From: Weeksellaceae bacterium
GTDB lineage: Bacteria; Bacteroidota; Bacteroidia; Flavobacteriales; Weeksellaceae
Length of the DNA stretch: 64,000 nucleotides
Assembly: GCA_949788275.1 (NCBI GenBank)
Contig: OX460916.1
Location: forward strand, 1,426,001-1,490,000
Direction of reading: 5' to 3'
Positions 45,059 to 53,583 of this stretch are shown piece after piece. Under the pieces are notes generated by a model, which made no database searches, was not told where the DNA came from, and was given only the letters and a program-made list of their open reading frames with translations. The translations under genes and the position numbers were made by a program. The stretch's first letter is position 1, and each line of letters begins with the position of its first letter.

Positions 45059-47062
45059 ATGCAGTTCCAAATACACTCAGCCTTTCAGCCTACAGGCGAT
45101 CAACCCAATGCCATTCAAGAGCTTACACAAGGGATTTTAGACCAAACGAAATACCAAACTCTACTTGGAGTTACTGGTTCTGGTAAAACATTTACAATTG
45201 CCAACGTCATTCAGGAAGTTCAAAGACCTACCCTTATTCTAGCTCATAACAAAACTTTGGCTGCACAGTTATACATGGAATTTAAAGAATTCTTTCCAGA
45301 CAATGCTGTAGAATACTTTGTTTCCTATTATGATTACTATCAACCTGAGGCCTATATGCCATCTTCGGGGACTTATATAGAAAAAGATCTTTCGATCAAT
45401 GAAGAAATTGAGAAACTACGATTAAGTACCACCTCTTCCCTGCTATCGGGTCGTCGAGATATTTTAGTCGTCGCATCTGTATCTTGTTTATATGGTATTG
45501 GAAATCCAGCTGAATTTCATAAAAACATCATCCAAATTGAAACGGGTCAAGTCGTTTCACGAACTGCTTTTTTACATCAATTAGTCCAAGCACTTTACTC
45601 GAGAACAGAAGGGCTTTTTGAACGCGGAAATTTCCGTATCAAAGGAGATACACTCGATATTTTCCCGGCTTATGCCGATGATGGTATTCGGGTCAATTTT
45701 TTCGGCGATGAAATTGAGGAGATCAGTGTTTTTAACGTTGAAACGGGTAAAACCACCACGACAATGGATAAAATCAATCTCTATCCTGCCAATCTCTTTG
45801 TAACTTCAAAAGATAGTTTAAACAATGCTATTCAAGGTATCCAAATCGATTTAGGAAAACAAGTGGATTATTTCAGTGAAATTGGAAAAGGACTTGAAGC
45901 CAAGCGTTTAAAAGAACGAACAGAATTTGATTTGGAAATGATTAAAGAATTGGGGTATTGTTCAGGAATTGAAAATTATTCGCGCTATTTAGATGGCCGT
46001 GAACCCGGCACAAGACCGTTCTGTTTACTCGATTATTTTCCAGAAGATTATTTAATGGTCATCGATGAATCCCATGTTACCGTTTCTCAAGTCCATGCCA
46101 TGTATGGAGGAGACAGATCGCGTAAGGAAAATCTGGTGGAATATGGATTTCGTTTACCAGCTGCCATGGATAACCGACCGTTGAAATTTGAAGAATTTGA
46201 AGCCTTGCAAAACCAATGCATCTATGTTTCGGCTACGCCGGCGGTCTACGAATTAGAAAAATCGGAAGGCATCGTCGTTGAACAAGTTATTCGCCCCACA
46301 GGGTTATTGGATCCCATTATAGAAATAAGACCTTCTTTAAATCAAGTTGATGATTTAATGGAAGAAATTAATAAACGCGTAGAGGTTGATGAACGTGTAC
46401 TGATCACGACTTTAACGAAACGAATGGCGGAAGAGTTAACGAAATACTTAACCCGTTATGGCGTACGTTGTCGCTATATTCACTCGGATGTCGATACGCT
46501 AGAACGCGTTCAAATTATGGCTGATTTACGAACAGGTTTATTTGATGTATTGGTCGGCGTAAACCTATTGCGTGAAGGACTGGATTTACCTGAAGTTTCT
46601 TTAGTAGCTATTTTAGATGCTGATAAAGAGGGTTTCTTGCGATCGAATCGCTCCTTAACCCAAACCGTGGGTCGAGCAGCGAGAAACATAAATGGACGAG
46701 CGATAATGTACGCTGATCGAATCACCAAAAGTATGCAACAAACGATTGATGAGACTAACCGTCGTCGAAGTATACAAGAAACCTACAATACTAGTCATGG
46801 ACAAGTTCCAACACCTCTATCTAAAAAAATCACCCAATTGAGTTTAGCCGCGGCTGAATTTGAGACAAATCCCTATGAACAAAAATCGTTGCAACAACTA
46901 GCTGCAGAACCACAAGCTGCGTATTCGAATGAGGAAAAACAAAAGCGAATTAAACAGCTTCAAAAAGAGATGGAGAAAGCGGCGAAGAATCTCGATTTCC
47001 TTAAAGCGGCACAATACCGAGATGAAATCAATCTTCTCACGGCCAATGAGTCCATCCTATAA
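45059..47062 (+). CDS. uvrB: Excinuclease ABC subunit B
   Basis: The 667-residue protein is a full UvrB. It has the Walker A motif GVTGSGKT at residues 37-44, the beta-hairpin region YYDYYQPEAYMPSSGTYIEKD, the DEAD-type VIDESHVTVSQV, helicase motif VI QTVGRAARN, and the C-terminal UVR domain (QKRIKQLQKEMEKAAKNLDF). It verifies lesions and loads UvrC in nucleotide excision repair. The small RNA lies just upstream. A frame overlapping its 3' end in another register belongs to no real protein until the lipoprotein start at 47,076. Confidence 0.97.
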   Translation: MQFQIHSAFQPTGDQPNAIQELTQGILDQTKYQTLLGVTGSGKTFTIANVIQEVQRPTLILAHNKTLAAQLYMEFKEFFPDNAVEYFVSYYDYYQPEAYMPSSGTYIEKDLSINEEIEKLRLSTTSSLLSGRRDILVVASVSCLYGIGNPAEFHKNIIQIETGQVVSRTAFLHQLVQALYSRTEGLFERGNFRIKGDTLDIFPAYADDGIRVNFFGDEIEEISVFNVETGKTTTTMDKINLYPANLFVTSKDSLNNAIQGIQIDLGKQVDYFSEIGKGLEAKRLKERTEFDLEMIKELGYCSGIENYSRYLDGREPGTRPFCLLDYFPEDYLMVIDESHVTVSQVHAMYGGDRSRKENLVEYGFRLPAAMDNRPLKFEEFEALQNQCIYVSATPAVYELEKSEGIVVEQVIRPTGLLDPIIEIRPSLNQVDDLMEEINKRVEVDERVLITTLTKRMAEELTKYLTRYGVRCRYIHSDVDTLERVQIMADLRTGLFDVLVGVNLLREGLDLPEVSLVAILDADKEGFLRSNRSLTQTVGRAARNINGRAIMYADRITKSMQQTIDETNRRRSIQETYNTSHGQVPTPLSKKITQLSLAAAEFETNPYEQKSLQQLAAEPQAAYSNEEKQKRIKQLQKEMEKAAKNLDFLKAAQYRDEINLLTANESIL

Positions 47063-47075
47063 TTCACTCACTACC

Positions 47076-47878
47076 ATGAAAAATTATTTTGTTTATGCTC
47101 TTCTACTCCTAAATTTGTCAGCCTGTAATACGCATGTTGCTAGAAGCGCTTTTGATAGTTCAGAAGAGGTAAAAAACACACAGGTAGCCATGCTCGTAAA
47201 TTATAAAGAGCTAGCGGTTGATTTACGCTTTAAAACTCCTGAGGGCTATAGTCGTCAACCCATTCAATCTGAGTTCGGGCAATATATTCATGGCATCAAA
47301 TTGAAACCATGTCTGTTCCTGCATTTACCTACGATGGAATTGAAAAACTGAACCCCAATCTCTACGTAGGTGTTTTGAATTTAGAACCCTTAAAAAAGAA
47401 TGTTCAATTTTATACCAATGCTATTCTGCGTTTACGTGCTGAACACTCCTTTATTCAGAAACACTACACAAATTTTAATTTCGCTGAAGATATAGACACC
47501 TATAAGCAGTATGTAAAAGGGGATTTTTCGTATAAAAAATTTCTCGCGTACTTGGATTATATGTTATTAAACACATCCCCAGATACCATTGATTCTATGC
47601 TAGAGGATATTGCTTTGGAAGAAATCGCCGTTGGCGATTTATTTTATCAAAGTAGTCATTTAAAAAGTAATGCTGTTCTTGTGATTGATGTCGCCGTTGA
47701 TCAACACGGAAATAAATTGTTTTTACTAGCGCATAGTCATTATCCTGGTCAGGATATTCAAGTATTGAGCAATCCAAGCAATGAATTTATCTCGCCTTGG
47801 TATGAAAACAAAAAAGGCGTTTTATTAACCCCTGAATGGCGTTTTTCATCGAGTGATTTAAAACGATTTAAAAAATAA
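47076..47878 (+). pseudogene. DUF4846 lipoprotein gene with a frameshift
   Basis: The first part (from ATG 47,076) encodes a lipoprotein signal, MKNYFVYALLLLNLSACNTH, and the start of a DUF4846 domain through SEFGQYIHGIKLKP. That frame then leaves the family and stops near 47,351. The rest, from SVPAFTYDGIEKLN through VAVDQHGNKLFLLAHSH to a proper end (LTPEWRFSSSDLKRF), continues in the -1 frame from about 47,300. One nucleotide is missing, or two extra, near 47,300-47,312. No classical slippery heptamer is evident, so a mutation or sequencing error is likelier than programmed frameshifting. Confidence 0.8.
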
Positions 47879-47919
47879 AAGAATTTCCTCCTGTTTTTAC
47901 TTTAAACAAGTAAAATATG

Positions 47920-47927
47920 TAAATTTG
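47920..47927 (+). promoter_or_regulatory. -7 box before the cysteine desulfurase gene
   Basis: TAAATTTG matches TAnnTTTG and lies 51 bp before the start codon at 47,979. The region 19 nt upstream is T-rich without a clear TTG. Confidence 0.45.
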
Positions 47928-47978
47928 TACCGATGGAAATTAACAAATTTCTTTCAACACTGATAAAAATATAGAACA

Positions 47979-49139
47979 ATGCAAAAAGTATACTTAGATA
48001 ATGCCGCAACGACTCCACTTCATCCTAGCGTGATTGAAGAAATGGTTCAAGTTATGCAAAACAATTATGGCAATCCCTCATCGACTCATGTCTACGGAAG
48101 AGAAGCCAAAGCATTAATCGAATTATCACGGAAGAAGATTGCGACTTTATTAAATGTATCGCCTGCAGAGATTTTTTTCACATCATGTGGAACCGAATCC
48201 AACAATACCATTATTCGTTCATGTATCAACGATTTGGGGGTTACCCGAATTATCTCTTCCAATTTAGAGCATAAATGTGTTCAAGAATCGATTCGTGATT
48301 TAGAAAACCGTCATAACGTAGAGGTTATTCGTTTAAACACCTTAACCAATGGTGATATTGATATAACACAACTGATTGAGTTGATTCAAGATCAATCACA
48401 AAAGACGTTGGTTTCATTGATGCACGCCAATAACGAAATTGGTAATTTGCTGGACGTAAAGAAAATAGCAAAAATCTGCCAAGCCAATCAGACTTTATTC
48501 CATACCGATACGGTACAAACCATTGGACATTACGAAATGGATTTAACCGAATTGGGTGTTGACTTCGCATCGTGTTCTGCGCATAAAATTCATGGGCCAA
48601 AAGGCAGTGGATTCTTATATGCAAAAAAAGGAACACATCTTAAACCAATGATTTTAGGCGGTGGTCAAGAACGAGGACTTCGCTCAGGTACTGAAAATGT
48701 TTATGGCGTTGTCGGTTTAGCTAAATCTTTAGAGATCGCTCTAACGGAATTAGTCAACCATTCTACCCATATTAAAAAAATTAAACAGTATGCGATTGAT
48801 CAATTAACTCAAGCCATACCAGGAATTGGTTTCAATGGATTATCAGGCGATGTCGATAACAGTCTTTATACAATCTTAAGCGTAAGATTACCTTTTCATG
48901 ATGCCTTAATTGGATTTGAATTGGAATTGGCTGGCATTGCCATATCACAAGGATCTGCTTGCAGTTCTGGAGCAGCAAAGGTTTCAGCCGTCATCGCTTC
49001 TTTGTATACCGATGCGGAAATCGATCAGATTACACCATTGCGCGTTTCTTTTTCTTACCTAAATACCGTTGAGGAAATTGATATTCTTGTTGAAACATTA
49101 AAGAAAATAGCCGAAAAACACGAGGTGGTTACCGCATAA
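47979..49139 (+). CDS. Cysteine desulfurase (NifS/IscS family)
   Basis: The 386-residue protein opens VYLDNAATTPLHPSV and has the PLP-lysine motif CSAHKIHGPKGSG and the active-site cysteine in QGSACSSGAAK. This is the IscS/NifS-type (group I) arrangement, with GGGQERGLRSGTENV in between. It releases sulfur from cysteine for iron-sulfur clusters or tRNA thiolation. No isc or suf genes lie nearby, so the acceptor is unknown. Its stop codon overlaps the cvpA start (TAATG), so the two are cotranslated. Confidence 0.93.
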   Translation: MQKVYLDNAATTPLHPSVIEEMVQVMQNNYGNPSSTHVYGREAKALIELSRKKIATLLNVSPAEIFFTSCGTESNNTIIRSCINDLGVTRIISSNLEHKCVQESIRDLENRHNVEVIRLNTLTNGDIDITQLIELIQDQSQKTLVSLMHANNEIGNLLDVKKIAKICQANQTLFHTDTVQTIGHYEMDLTELGVDFASCSAHKIHGPKGSGFLYAKKGTHLKPMILGGGQERGLRSGTENVYGVVGLAKSLEIALTELVNHSTHIKKIKQYAIDQLTQAIPGIGFNGLSGDVDNSLYTILSVRLPFHDALIGFELELAGIAISQGSACSSGAAKVSAVIASLYTDAEIDQITPLRVSFSYLNTVEEIDILVETLKKIAEKHEVVTA

Positions 49140-49666
49140 TGGAACAGTTTAATCAATTGGATTTAGTGATTGCTCTAGCCTTAGTTGTGGGTGCAATCAA
49201 TGGTTTTTTTAGAGGTTTTATCTCTCAACTAATCGGTTTATTTGGATTTTTTATCGCCATTTGGGCCAGTTTTAAATTCTATCAATTTATTGAAGTATTT
49301 GTTAATGAACAAAATATAGTAGCCGATGGCTTAACTTCAGTGGTCGCTGTGGTCATCACCTTTGCAATAGCCTATTTTGGAATTCGCATATTCTCCCGAA
49401 TGGTCCAAAAATCGGTTGAAATGGCTGGATTAGGTTTCTTTAATCGCTTAGCGGGGGCTGGTTTAGGCATCGTTCTTTTCTTATTATTAAGTTCAACCTT
49501 ATTATTCTATGCCGATCCTCTCATGGAATTAGGCTTTAAGGAGACCAAAGACTCGAGTCAACTACTCCCCTATCTTTCCGATAGTGCAGAATTTGTAAAG
49601 AATCTTTTATACGAGACAAAAAACAATTTAAGGGAGCAATCAGCACTGATTGAACAACCTATATAA
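49139..49666 (+). CDS. CvpA-family membrane protein
   Basis: The 175-residue protein has four hydrophobic segments and the family opening QLDLVIALALVVGAINGFFRGFISQLIGLFGFFIAIW. The second half shows the glycine-rich GLGFFNRLAGAGLGIVLFLLL. CvpA proteins sit in the inner membrane; in E. coli the protein is linked to colicin V production and envelope stress, and the biochemical role is unknown. The ATG overlaps the desulfurase stop codon. A hairpin with a T tract follows near 49,672-49,700. Confidence 0.88.
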   Translation: MEQFNQLDLVIALALVVGAINGFFRGFISQLIGLFGFFIAIWASFKFYQFIEVFVNEQNIVADGLTSVVAVVITFAIAYFGIRIFSRMVQKSVEMAGLGFFNRLAGAGLGIVLFLLLSSTLLFYADPLMELGFKETKDSSQLLPYLSDSAEFVKNLLYETKNNLREQSALIEQPI

Positions 49667-49670
49667 CTTT

Positions 49671-49701
49671 TAAAGCTGGATGTATATCTGGCTTTTTTTA
49701 C
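49671..49701 (+). terminator. Terminator after the cvpA-like gene
   Basis: The imperfect 10-bp hairpin AAAGCTGGAT / ATCTGGCTTT (two G-U pairs) ends in a run of seven T residues. Confidence 0.65.
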
Positions 49702-49711
49702 ATCATTGATT

Positions 49712-50188
49712 ATGAAAAAAAATCTATTTACAGAAAGGCAGACGATGAATGATTCATTCCTTGGAAAAGTCCTGACCCTCTTCTTATTGGCTATCATCGG
49801 TGGAATTGTTTTTCAGGCTTACCCCAATCGATTTACATCCACCAGTTTATTTGCCATCGCTCTACTGGCATTTCTAATTGGTGTATTTCAATTTATACAA
49901 TTGAACACAACCATTGATAAAGAAAAAATCCAGATTGAAATTCAGCCCTTCTCTCTGTATAAAAAATCTTTCTATTGGAAAGATGTACAAGATGCTAATG
50001 TGATAAAATACGCGCCTATTCGTGAATATGGTGGATGGGGATATCGGGTTGCAAGAAAAGGCATTGCCATTAACCCATCGGGTAATATTGGTCTGCTACT
50101 CTCGTTTGCAACACAACGATCAATTTTGGTTGGAACACGAAAAGAAGCAGAATTAAAAAATGTGATCAACCAAGTAAAAAACAAATAG
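49712..50188 (+). CDS. Hypothetical membrane protein
   Basis: Start chosen at ATG 49,712; a later ATG at 49,745 (MNDSFLGK) is also possible. The 158-residue protein has two adjacent transmembrane helices (VLTLFLLAIIGGIVFQ; LFAIALLAFLIGVFQFI). A beta-rich C-terminal part follows with IEIQPFSLYKKSFYWKDVQDANVI and VGTRKEAELKNVI, like the small PH-like domains of bacterial membrane proteins. No function is recognised. It lies between the cvpA terminator and rmuC. Confidence 0.7.
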   Translation: MKKNLFTERQTMNDSFLGKVLTLFLLAIIGGIVFQAYPNRFTSTSLFAIALLAFLIGVFQFIQLNTTIDKEKIQIEIQPFSLYKKSFYWKDVQDANVIKYAPIREYGGWGYRVARKGIAINPSGNIGLLLSFATQRSILVGTRKEAELKNVINQVKNK

Positions 50189-50236
50189 AACGACATGTTT
50201 TGTCTTTAAAAACACTAGTTTAGTCAAAAATTAATT

Positions 50237-51616
50237 ATGAGTACTTCGATTATCCTTGCCTCTCTCCTATTTTTTGCCCTTGGCGCGGTCATTAGTTACC
50301 TCTATGTGAAATCGAAGGCAACTTCATTGGCCATCACGATTCAAGTAAAATACGATGAGTTGGTGAAGCAGCATGAGATTTTAAAAACAGAATTCCTTGA
50401 GGTCAAGGATGATGCTAATTTCAATCTCGATCAATGGCAAAAAGAGCGTGAAAAAAATGCCGACTTAAATTCGAAATATACTGAATCTGTAAAAGCGATT
50501 GAAGAACAAAAAATCTTCTTAGGAGAGAGCAATGAACGCTTAAAAGAACAATTCGAGTCGTTATCTGCTCAGGTACTTCAAAGCAATAATCAGCAATTCC
50601 TTGATTTAGCGAAAACAACTTTGGAGAAACATTTGGCGGATTCGAAGAATGATCTAGATAAACGTCAACAAGCAATCGATTCGTTGGTTAAACCTTTAAA
50701 TGAAAGTCTGACCAAATTCGATGGAAAGATTCAAGAAATAGAAAAAGCCCGCGAAGGCGCCTATTCCGAAATTAAATTTTTCTTGGATTCAATGAAAGGG
50801 ACCACTGAAAAGTTACAAAAAGAAACCAATACACTTGTTTCAGCGCTAAAAACGTCCCATACACGTGGGAAATATGGGGAAATCGGTTTAAAACGTGTAG
50901 TTGAATTTGCTGGCATGTCGCCTTTTTGTGATTTTGAAGAACAAACCTCTGTACAAACAGATGGAGGATTACTCCGCCCCGACTTAATTGTTAACCTGCC
51001 TGGTCAACGTCAAGTGATCATCGATTCGAAAGTCCCCTTAAATCAATATATGATGGCTTTTGAAACCGAAGATGAAGACAAACGAAAATTTCACCTTACT
51101 CAACACACCAAAGCAATCCGAGAGCATTTGAAAAATTTGAGTTCAAAAGCCTATTGGAATCAATATCAAGAAGCCCCCGATTATGTGGTCATGTACCTTC
51201 AAATTGAGAGTTCTTTTGGTGCGGCCTTGGAATTAGACCGAACTTTGATAGAAGATGCATTAAACAATCGAATAATTATTGCCACGCCAACAACACTTAT
51301 TACCATGTTGAAAACAATCGCATTTAGTTGGCAACAACTCAATGTGGCTGAAAATATTTATCAGATGCGCGATGCAGGCATCGAATTATATAATCGGGTA
51401 AATATACTCATCCAACATTTCGCTGCCGTAGGTCACAACCTAACACAGGCAACTCAAAGCTACAACAAAGCAATAGGTTCATTAGAAAATCGATTTATTC
51501 CGCAGGTAAAAAAGCTGAAAGAAATCGGTGGAACCCTTATGGAAAAAGAGTTGAATGAAACCAAGCCAATTGATACGATGATTCGTTCAATAAATAAGCA
51601 GGATTATCAAGAATGA
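50237..51616 (+). CDS. rmuC: DNA recombination protein RmuC
   Basis: The 459-residue protein starts with a transmembrane helix (SIILASLLFFALGAVISYLYV). A long coiled coil to about residue 180 follows, then the RmuC nuclease-like domain with GKYGEIGLKRVVEFAGM, RPDLIVNLPGQRQVIIDSKVPL and ITMLKTIAFSWQQ. The Asp and Ser-Lys pattern (DSK) fits a PD-(D/E)xK-type fold. RmuC limits inversions at short inverted repeats and has been tied to phage or plasmid defence in some bacteria. A remnant frame begins at its stop codon (ATGA). Confidence 0.92.
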   Translation: MSTSIILASLLFFALGAVISYLYVKSKATSLAITIQVKYDELVKQHEILKTEFLEVKDDANFNLDQWQKEREKNADLNSKYTESVKAIEEQKIFLGESNERLKEQFESLSAQVLQSNNQQFLDLAKTTLEKHLADSKNDLDKRQQAIDSLVKPLNESLTKFDGKIQEIEKAREGAYSEIKFFLDSMKGTTEKLQKETNTLVSALKTSHTRGKYGEIGLKRVVEFAGMSPFCDFEEQTSVQTDGGLLRPDLIVNLPGQRQVIIDSKVPLNQYMMAFETEDEDKRKFHLTQHTKAIREHLKNLSSKAYWNQYQEAPDYVVMYLQIESSFGAALELDRTLIEDALNNRIIIATPTTLITMLKTIAFSWQQLNVAENIYQMRDAGIELYNRVNILIQHFAAVGHNLTQATQSYNKAIGSLENRFIPQVKKLKEIGGTLMEKELNETKPIDTMIRSINKQDYQE

Positions 51617-51810
51617 TTCTTTATTTACATCATAATTCCCGCGCCTTAAATCAAATTGAACGCCATCAAAAAACCAAAGAAAAAATAAAGTCATTCCTTG
51701 CGTCCCTACCTACTCTAGGTGTTTGATTTTAAACACATATACGCTCTTGAAAGATGAATTTATCGCCAATATTAAAATTGAACAGATGCAATTACGGGGA
51801 GGGCGTTAGG
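51612..51810 (+). pseudogene. Decayed reading frame after rmuC
   Basis: An ATG overlapping the rmuC stop opens a 37-codon frame (MILYLHHNSRALNQIERH and on) that stops near 51,726. A second frame follows with LNTYTLLKDEFIANIKIEQ and stops near 51,809. Together they look like pieces of one small gene broken by frameshift. The family could not be named. Confidence 0.35.
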
Positions 51811-52011
51811 CCTGGTTTCTGTAAGTTTTTAAATTAATCAAAATATTCAACACAGTATTTTTTTCCTAAAATATATTATTGTATAATAAGCGATTATAGT
51901 ATATTTCTATAACCTAATAGTCAGGTTACTTTATAAAGAAAAATGTGGTAGTTCATATGCTGTTTGGGGGTCTGCATACTACTAGAATGTGATTTTATAA
52001 ACAGTAAGATT
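51811..52011. other. Intergenic stretch without gene
   Basis: AT-rich sequence between the decayed frame and a small membrane protein gene. Nothing could be assigned. Confidence 0.35.
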
Positions 52012-52182
52012 ATGAATAGATTGAAAAAAATTTTATGGATAGGAATAGCCGTTATATTCGTTAATTCAGCTTACCCTGATTATCCAAATAAAAATATAAT
52101 TGATTATATCGCTATTAGCGTAATCCTTGTTAGCTTCTATCTTCATAATGTGACAAATTTTAATTATAGAAGTAAAAAATAA
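52012..52182 (+). CDS. Small hypothetical membrane protein
   Basis: Start chosen at ATG 52,012, since the longer form begins with a TTG and has no conserved extension. The 56-residue protein has two hydrophobic stretches (KKILWIGIAVIFVNSAY; YIAISVILVSFYLHNV) and a basic tail. A hairpin with a T tract (CACTT / AGTG, near 52,220-52,250) follows. It lies at the left edge of a zone of mobile-element remnants. No function is recognised. Confidence 0.45.
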   Translation: MNRLKKILWIGIAVIFVNSAYPDYPNKNIIDYIAISVILVSFYLHNVTNFNYRSKK

Positions 52183-52219
52183 AGCATTATTTATTTTAAA
52201 CAGTAACCTTACTTTAAGC

Positions 52220-52252
52220 AAAAAAACACTTCTAAATAAGTGTGGTTTTTTA
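52220..52252 (+). terminator. Weak terminator-like hairpin
   Basis: AAACACTT / AAGTGTGGTTT with a CTAAAT-type loop is followed by six T residues, about 40 bp after the small membrane protein gene. Confidence 0.5.
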
Positions 52253-52688
52253 ATATAAATCTTTTTCAACGATTTTCGTTTTGCCGTCAATACCCATTGT
52301 TCTGCAGTTACTTTCCCTCTTAAGGAGTCAGATAGCATTTGAATGCTAACATTCCTGATGCTAAAACTACAGGCCCAAGCCCCTACTTTTTGAATAACGA
52401 CCTTTGGAGCCAATACACCCTCTTCTCTAAATTCAAGTTAGAGGGTAAAATAATTTAAAACTTTTCTTGTAATTTGGAAATAACCAAAGAAGATTAAATT
52501 TATCAAAAGAAGAACGCCACAGACGAGCGGAGGTTTTAGAGCTTGGATGTGATTCTAATTGTAGCGAATTTGCCGTAATTAAATTTAACCAATTTATAGA
52601 CACTCTACCAAAAACTGTGAAAGTATAAAATTCTACTAGGGTTAAAGCCGAGCAGAATTTTTTTTATATATTTAATATTTATACAGTT
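52253..52688. other. Remnant zone with short broken frames
   Basis: A plus-strand frame without start codon encodes NLSKEERHRRAEVLELGCDS and ends ...PKTVKV at 52,628. It is followed by a terminator-like hairpin AAATTCT / AGAATTT with a T tract (about 52,628-52,668). A minus-strand frame near 52,260-52,440 reads plausibly but has no known family. No intact gene is present. Confidence 0.4.
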
Positions 52689-52790
52689 ATGGAAACAAAA
52701 GATCTATTTCCGGATGAGTTTTTCAAACAGTTTAAAACTGGTAATGACCTCAGATTTCCAAGATCAATTGATTGACAAAAAACTGTCTAC
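52689..52790 (+). pseudogene. IS256-family transposase, N-terminal remnant
   Basis: From ATG 52,689 the frame encodes METKDLFPDEFFKQFKTGNDL, closely resembling the start of IS256-type transposases. A frameshift follows after about 21 codons; the adjacent frame continues SDFQDQLIDKK before the similarity ends. The rest of the transposase is absent, and a lipoprotein gene begins at 52,802. Confidence 0.7.
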
Positions 52791-52801
52791 AGTAATTAAC
52801 T

Positions 52802-53092
52802 ATGAAGAATATCTTACTAATACTAACAACCATTACCACTCTTGTGTCATGTAACAAAGGAATTGATTTTGATAAAAAGGCGAAAGAGATTTATAACGAT
52901 CTAAATGCTTTATATATTGTCTCATCAAAGGGTGCTGAAATAACCGAAATTGTTTGGTCAATGGCAATTAGAGACAAAAGATACGCTTTAAGTAATTCAA
53001 ATTCGTTTGATGAATATTATGTTTCTGATTTTAATGAAGCATTAGCTTCGATTGAAAAGTTAAAAGATAAAATTGAGGATATGTACAGCTAG
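52802..53092 (+). CDS. Small lipoprotein, function unknown
   Basis: The 96-residue protein has a lipoprotein signal (MKNILLILTTITTLVSCNKG) with the lipid-bearing cysteine at residue 17. The mature part is helical and acidic (FDKKAKEIYNDLNALY; FNEALASIEKLKDKIEDMY), suggesting a small helical bundle on the periplasmic face. It lies immediately after an IS256 remnant, on the same strand as the next lipoprotein gene. No family is recognised. Confidence 0.65.
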   Translation: MKNILLILTTITTLVSCNKGIDFDKKAKEIYNDLNALYIVSSKGAEITEIVWSMAIRDKRYALSNSNSFDEYYVSDFNEALASIEKLKDKIEDMYS

Positions 53093-53125
53093 TTAAAAAC
53101 ATTAACACAATACCCTTAAAAAGAC

Positions 53126-53133
53126 TATATTTG
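53126..53133 (+). promoter_or_regulatory. -7 box of the Bor-family lipoprotein gene
   Basis: TATATTTG, a perfect -7 box, lies 19 bp before the start codon at 53,153. TTAAC stands at the -33 position in place of TTG. Confidence 0.55.
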
Positions 53134-53152
53134 CACCGTAAAAATTAACTTT

Positions 53153-53446
53153 ATGAAAAAATTACTTGTAAAATGTTCTGTTTTAGTAACTGTAACACTT
53201 TTACTAACTTCATGCTACTCTTATACTAGCGTGGTAGGCGAAGGGGCTCAAGGAAATAAACAAACAACAAAATGGAATCATTATGTTGTTTACGGTTTAG
53301 CTCCTGTTGGTGTTTCTGATTCCAATGCAATGGCAGGAGATGCTAAAAATTATACCGTAAACACAAAGCAATCGTTTGTAAATGGATTAATTTCGGTACT
53401 TACTTTTGGTATTTACACGCCTACCACTACTATTGTAACTAAATGA
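53153..53446 (+). CDS. Bor-family lipoprotein
   Basis: The 97-residue protein has a lipoprotein signal (MKKLLVKCSVLVTVTLLLTSC, cysteine at residue 21). The mature part shows the Bor/Iss-like pattern: VVGEGAQG, WNHYVVYGLAPVGVSDSNAMA, and the C-terminal LISVLTFGIYTPTTTIVTK. In enterobacteria Bor is a phage-encoded surface lipoprotein linked to serum resistance. Bacteroidota homologues are common and of unknown role. It has its own promoter box and a perfect terminator, and lies in a zone of mobile-element remnants. Confidence 0.8.
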   Translation: MKKLLVKCSVLVTVTLLLTSCYSYTSVVGEGAQGNKQTTKWNHYVVYGLAPVGVSDSNAMAGDAKNYTVNTKQSFVNGLISVLTFGIYTPTTTIVTK

Positions 53447-53450
53447 TTTA

Positions 53451-53482
53451 TGAGAGTATTCATTATTGAATACTCTCCTTTT
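53451..53482 (+). terminator. Terminator after the Bor-family gene
   Basis: A perfect 11-bp stem GAGAGTATTCA / TGAATACTCTC with a TTAT loop is followed by CCTTTT, directly after the stop codon. Confidence 0.88.
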
Positions 53483-53583
53483 AAAAATTATATGTAGATA
53501 CCTTGCATCAGGAAAAGAGTTATACTTTAATTAAACTCAAACTGAATTTTTATACTTGAACACTTTGCAATAAAGTGTCTTTT

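Noticed and set aside
47295-47315. Programmed ribosomal frameshift in the DUF4846 gene
   Set aside because: No X-XXY-YYZ slippery site or downstream structure was seen; a mutation or sequence error is simpler.
46929-47351. 140-residue frame overlapping the end of uvrB
   Set aside because: Its first 49 codons lie inside uvrB in another frame; the real start is the lipoprotein ATG at 47,076.
52066-52413. 115-residue minus-strand frame
   Set aside because: It overlaps a small plus-strand gene, crosses a terminator-like hairpin and shows no known family; part may be a remnant, but it cannot be supported as a gene.
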